Assembly (NCBI GenBank): GCA_900766645.1
Contig: CAAFWD010000056.1
Coordinates: 1-6,602, forward strand
Reading direction: 5' to 3'
Origin: an uncultured Cetobacterium sp.
Lineage (GTDB): Bacteria; Fusobacteriota; Fusobacteriia; Fusobacteriales; Fusobacteriaceae
DNA length: 6,602 nucleotides
In this document: one piece after another, positions 6,579 through 6,602 of the stretch
How the letters are laid out: every line of letters starts with the position of its first letter
Position numbering within the stretch: position 1 is the stretch's first letter
Position numbers and translations under genes: made by a program
The notes under the pieces: model-generated
What the model was told of the DNA's origin: nothing
The model's database searches: none
Seen by the model: the letters and a program-made list of their open reading frames with translations, nothing else

Positions 6579-6602
6579 AGATCGGAAGAGCACACGTCTG
6601 AA
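6579..6602 (+). other. Illumina TruSeq adapter contamination at contig end
   Basis: The final 24 bases begin AGATCGGAAGAGC and continue with ACACGTCTGAA, matching base for base the known start of the Illumina TruSeq read 1 adapter. Translated in the GGDEF/EAL frame, they give the familiar artefact tail (Q)IGRAHV followed by TGA at 6599-6601. The sequence is not genomic. It supplies a false C-terminus and a false stop codon to the upstream gene and marks 6578 as the last base that can be biological (the adjoining A or G could by chance also be genomic). Confidence 0.97.

Noticed and set aside
6599..6601. In-frame TGA as the natural stop of the GGDEF/EAL gene.
   Set aside because: It lies within the adapter-derived bases and the EAL domain is far from complete.

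Overview
The window is strongly AT-rich DNA with AT-ending codons, GGGAGG/AGGAGG-type ribosome binding sites and two TTG starts. It looks like a low-GC anaerobe. The short 'MKK...GFSQ' type signal peptide and the overall gene style suggest a Fusobacteriota member (Cetobacterium or Fusobacterium-like). This is an inference from style; no marker gene is present to prove it.

Layout. (1) Bases 1-2744, minus strand, read right to left: an M3-family zinc oligoendopeptidase (1050-2744), a single-domain Old Yellow Enzyme-like flavin oxidoreductase (58-1005), and the first 15 codons of a third gene that runs off the left edge (1-46). Spacing is tight and the third gene's ribosome binding site abuts the oxidoreductase stop, so they are probably one transcription unit read from a good promoter at 2775-2803. 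(2) Bases 2745-3176: a divergent promoter region and a small secreted protein of unknown function (2880-3176, plus strand). (3) Bases 3188-4698, minus strand: a two-gene unit in which a Sir2-type NAD-dependent deacylase (3991-4698) is followed after 10 bases by a Cof-type HAD phosphatase (3188-3979). The small secreted protein and the HAD gene converge on one bidirectional terminator at 3163-3189 that contains the stop codon of the former and overlaps the stop codon of the latter. (4) Bases 4699-4843: a second divergent promoter region carrying a perfect 22-bp palindrome. (5) From 4844 to the right edge, plus strand: a soluble cyclic-di-GMP signalling protein with the order degenerate receiver, PAS, PAS, GGDEF, EAL, broken off inside the EAL domain.

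The most important observation concerns the data rather than the biology. The last 24 bases (6579-6602) match the start of the Illumina TruSeq adapter. The C-terminal residues QIGRAHV and the in-frame TGA at 6599-6601 are artefacts, so the GGDEF/EAL gene is incomplete and its natural end is unknown. The approximately 90 bases before the adapter begin with a short stretch of unusually high G+C, which makes the contig tip worth checking.

I found no RNA genes, CRISPR array, insertion sequence or complete novel system. The genes are mostly housekeeping or accessory metabolism plus one c-di-GMP regulator. The unexplained biological items are the small secreted protein, the palindrome between the divergent sirtuin and GGDEF promoters, and the degenerate receiver domain.
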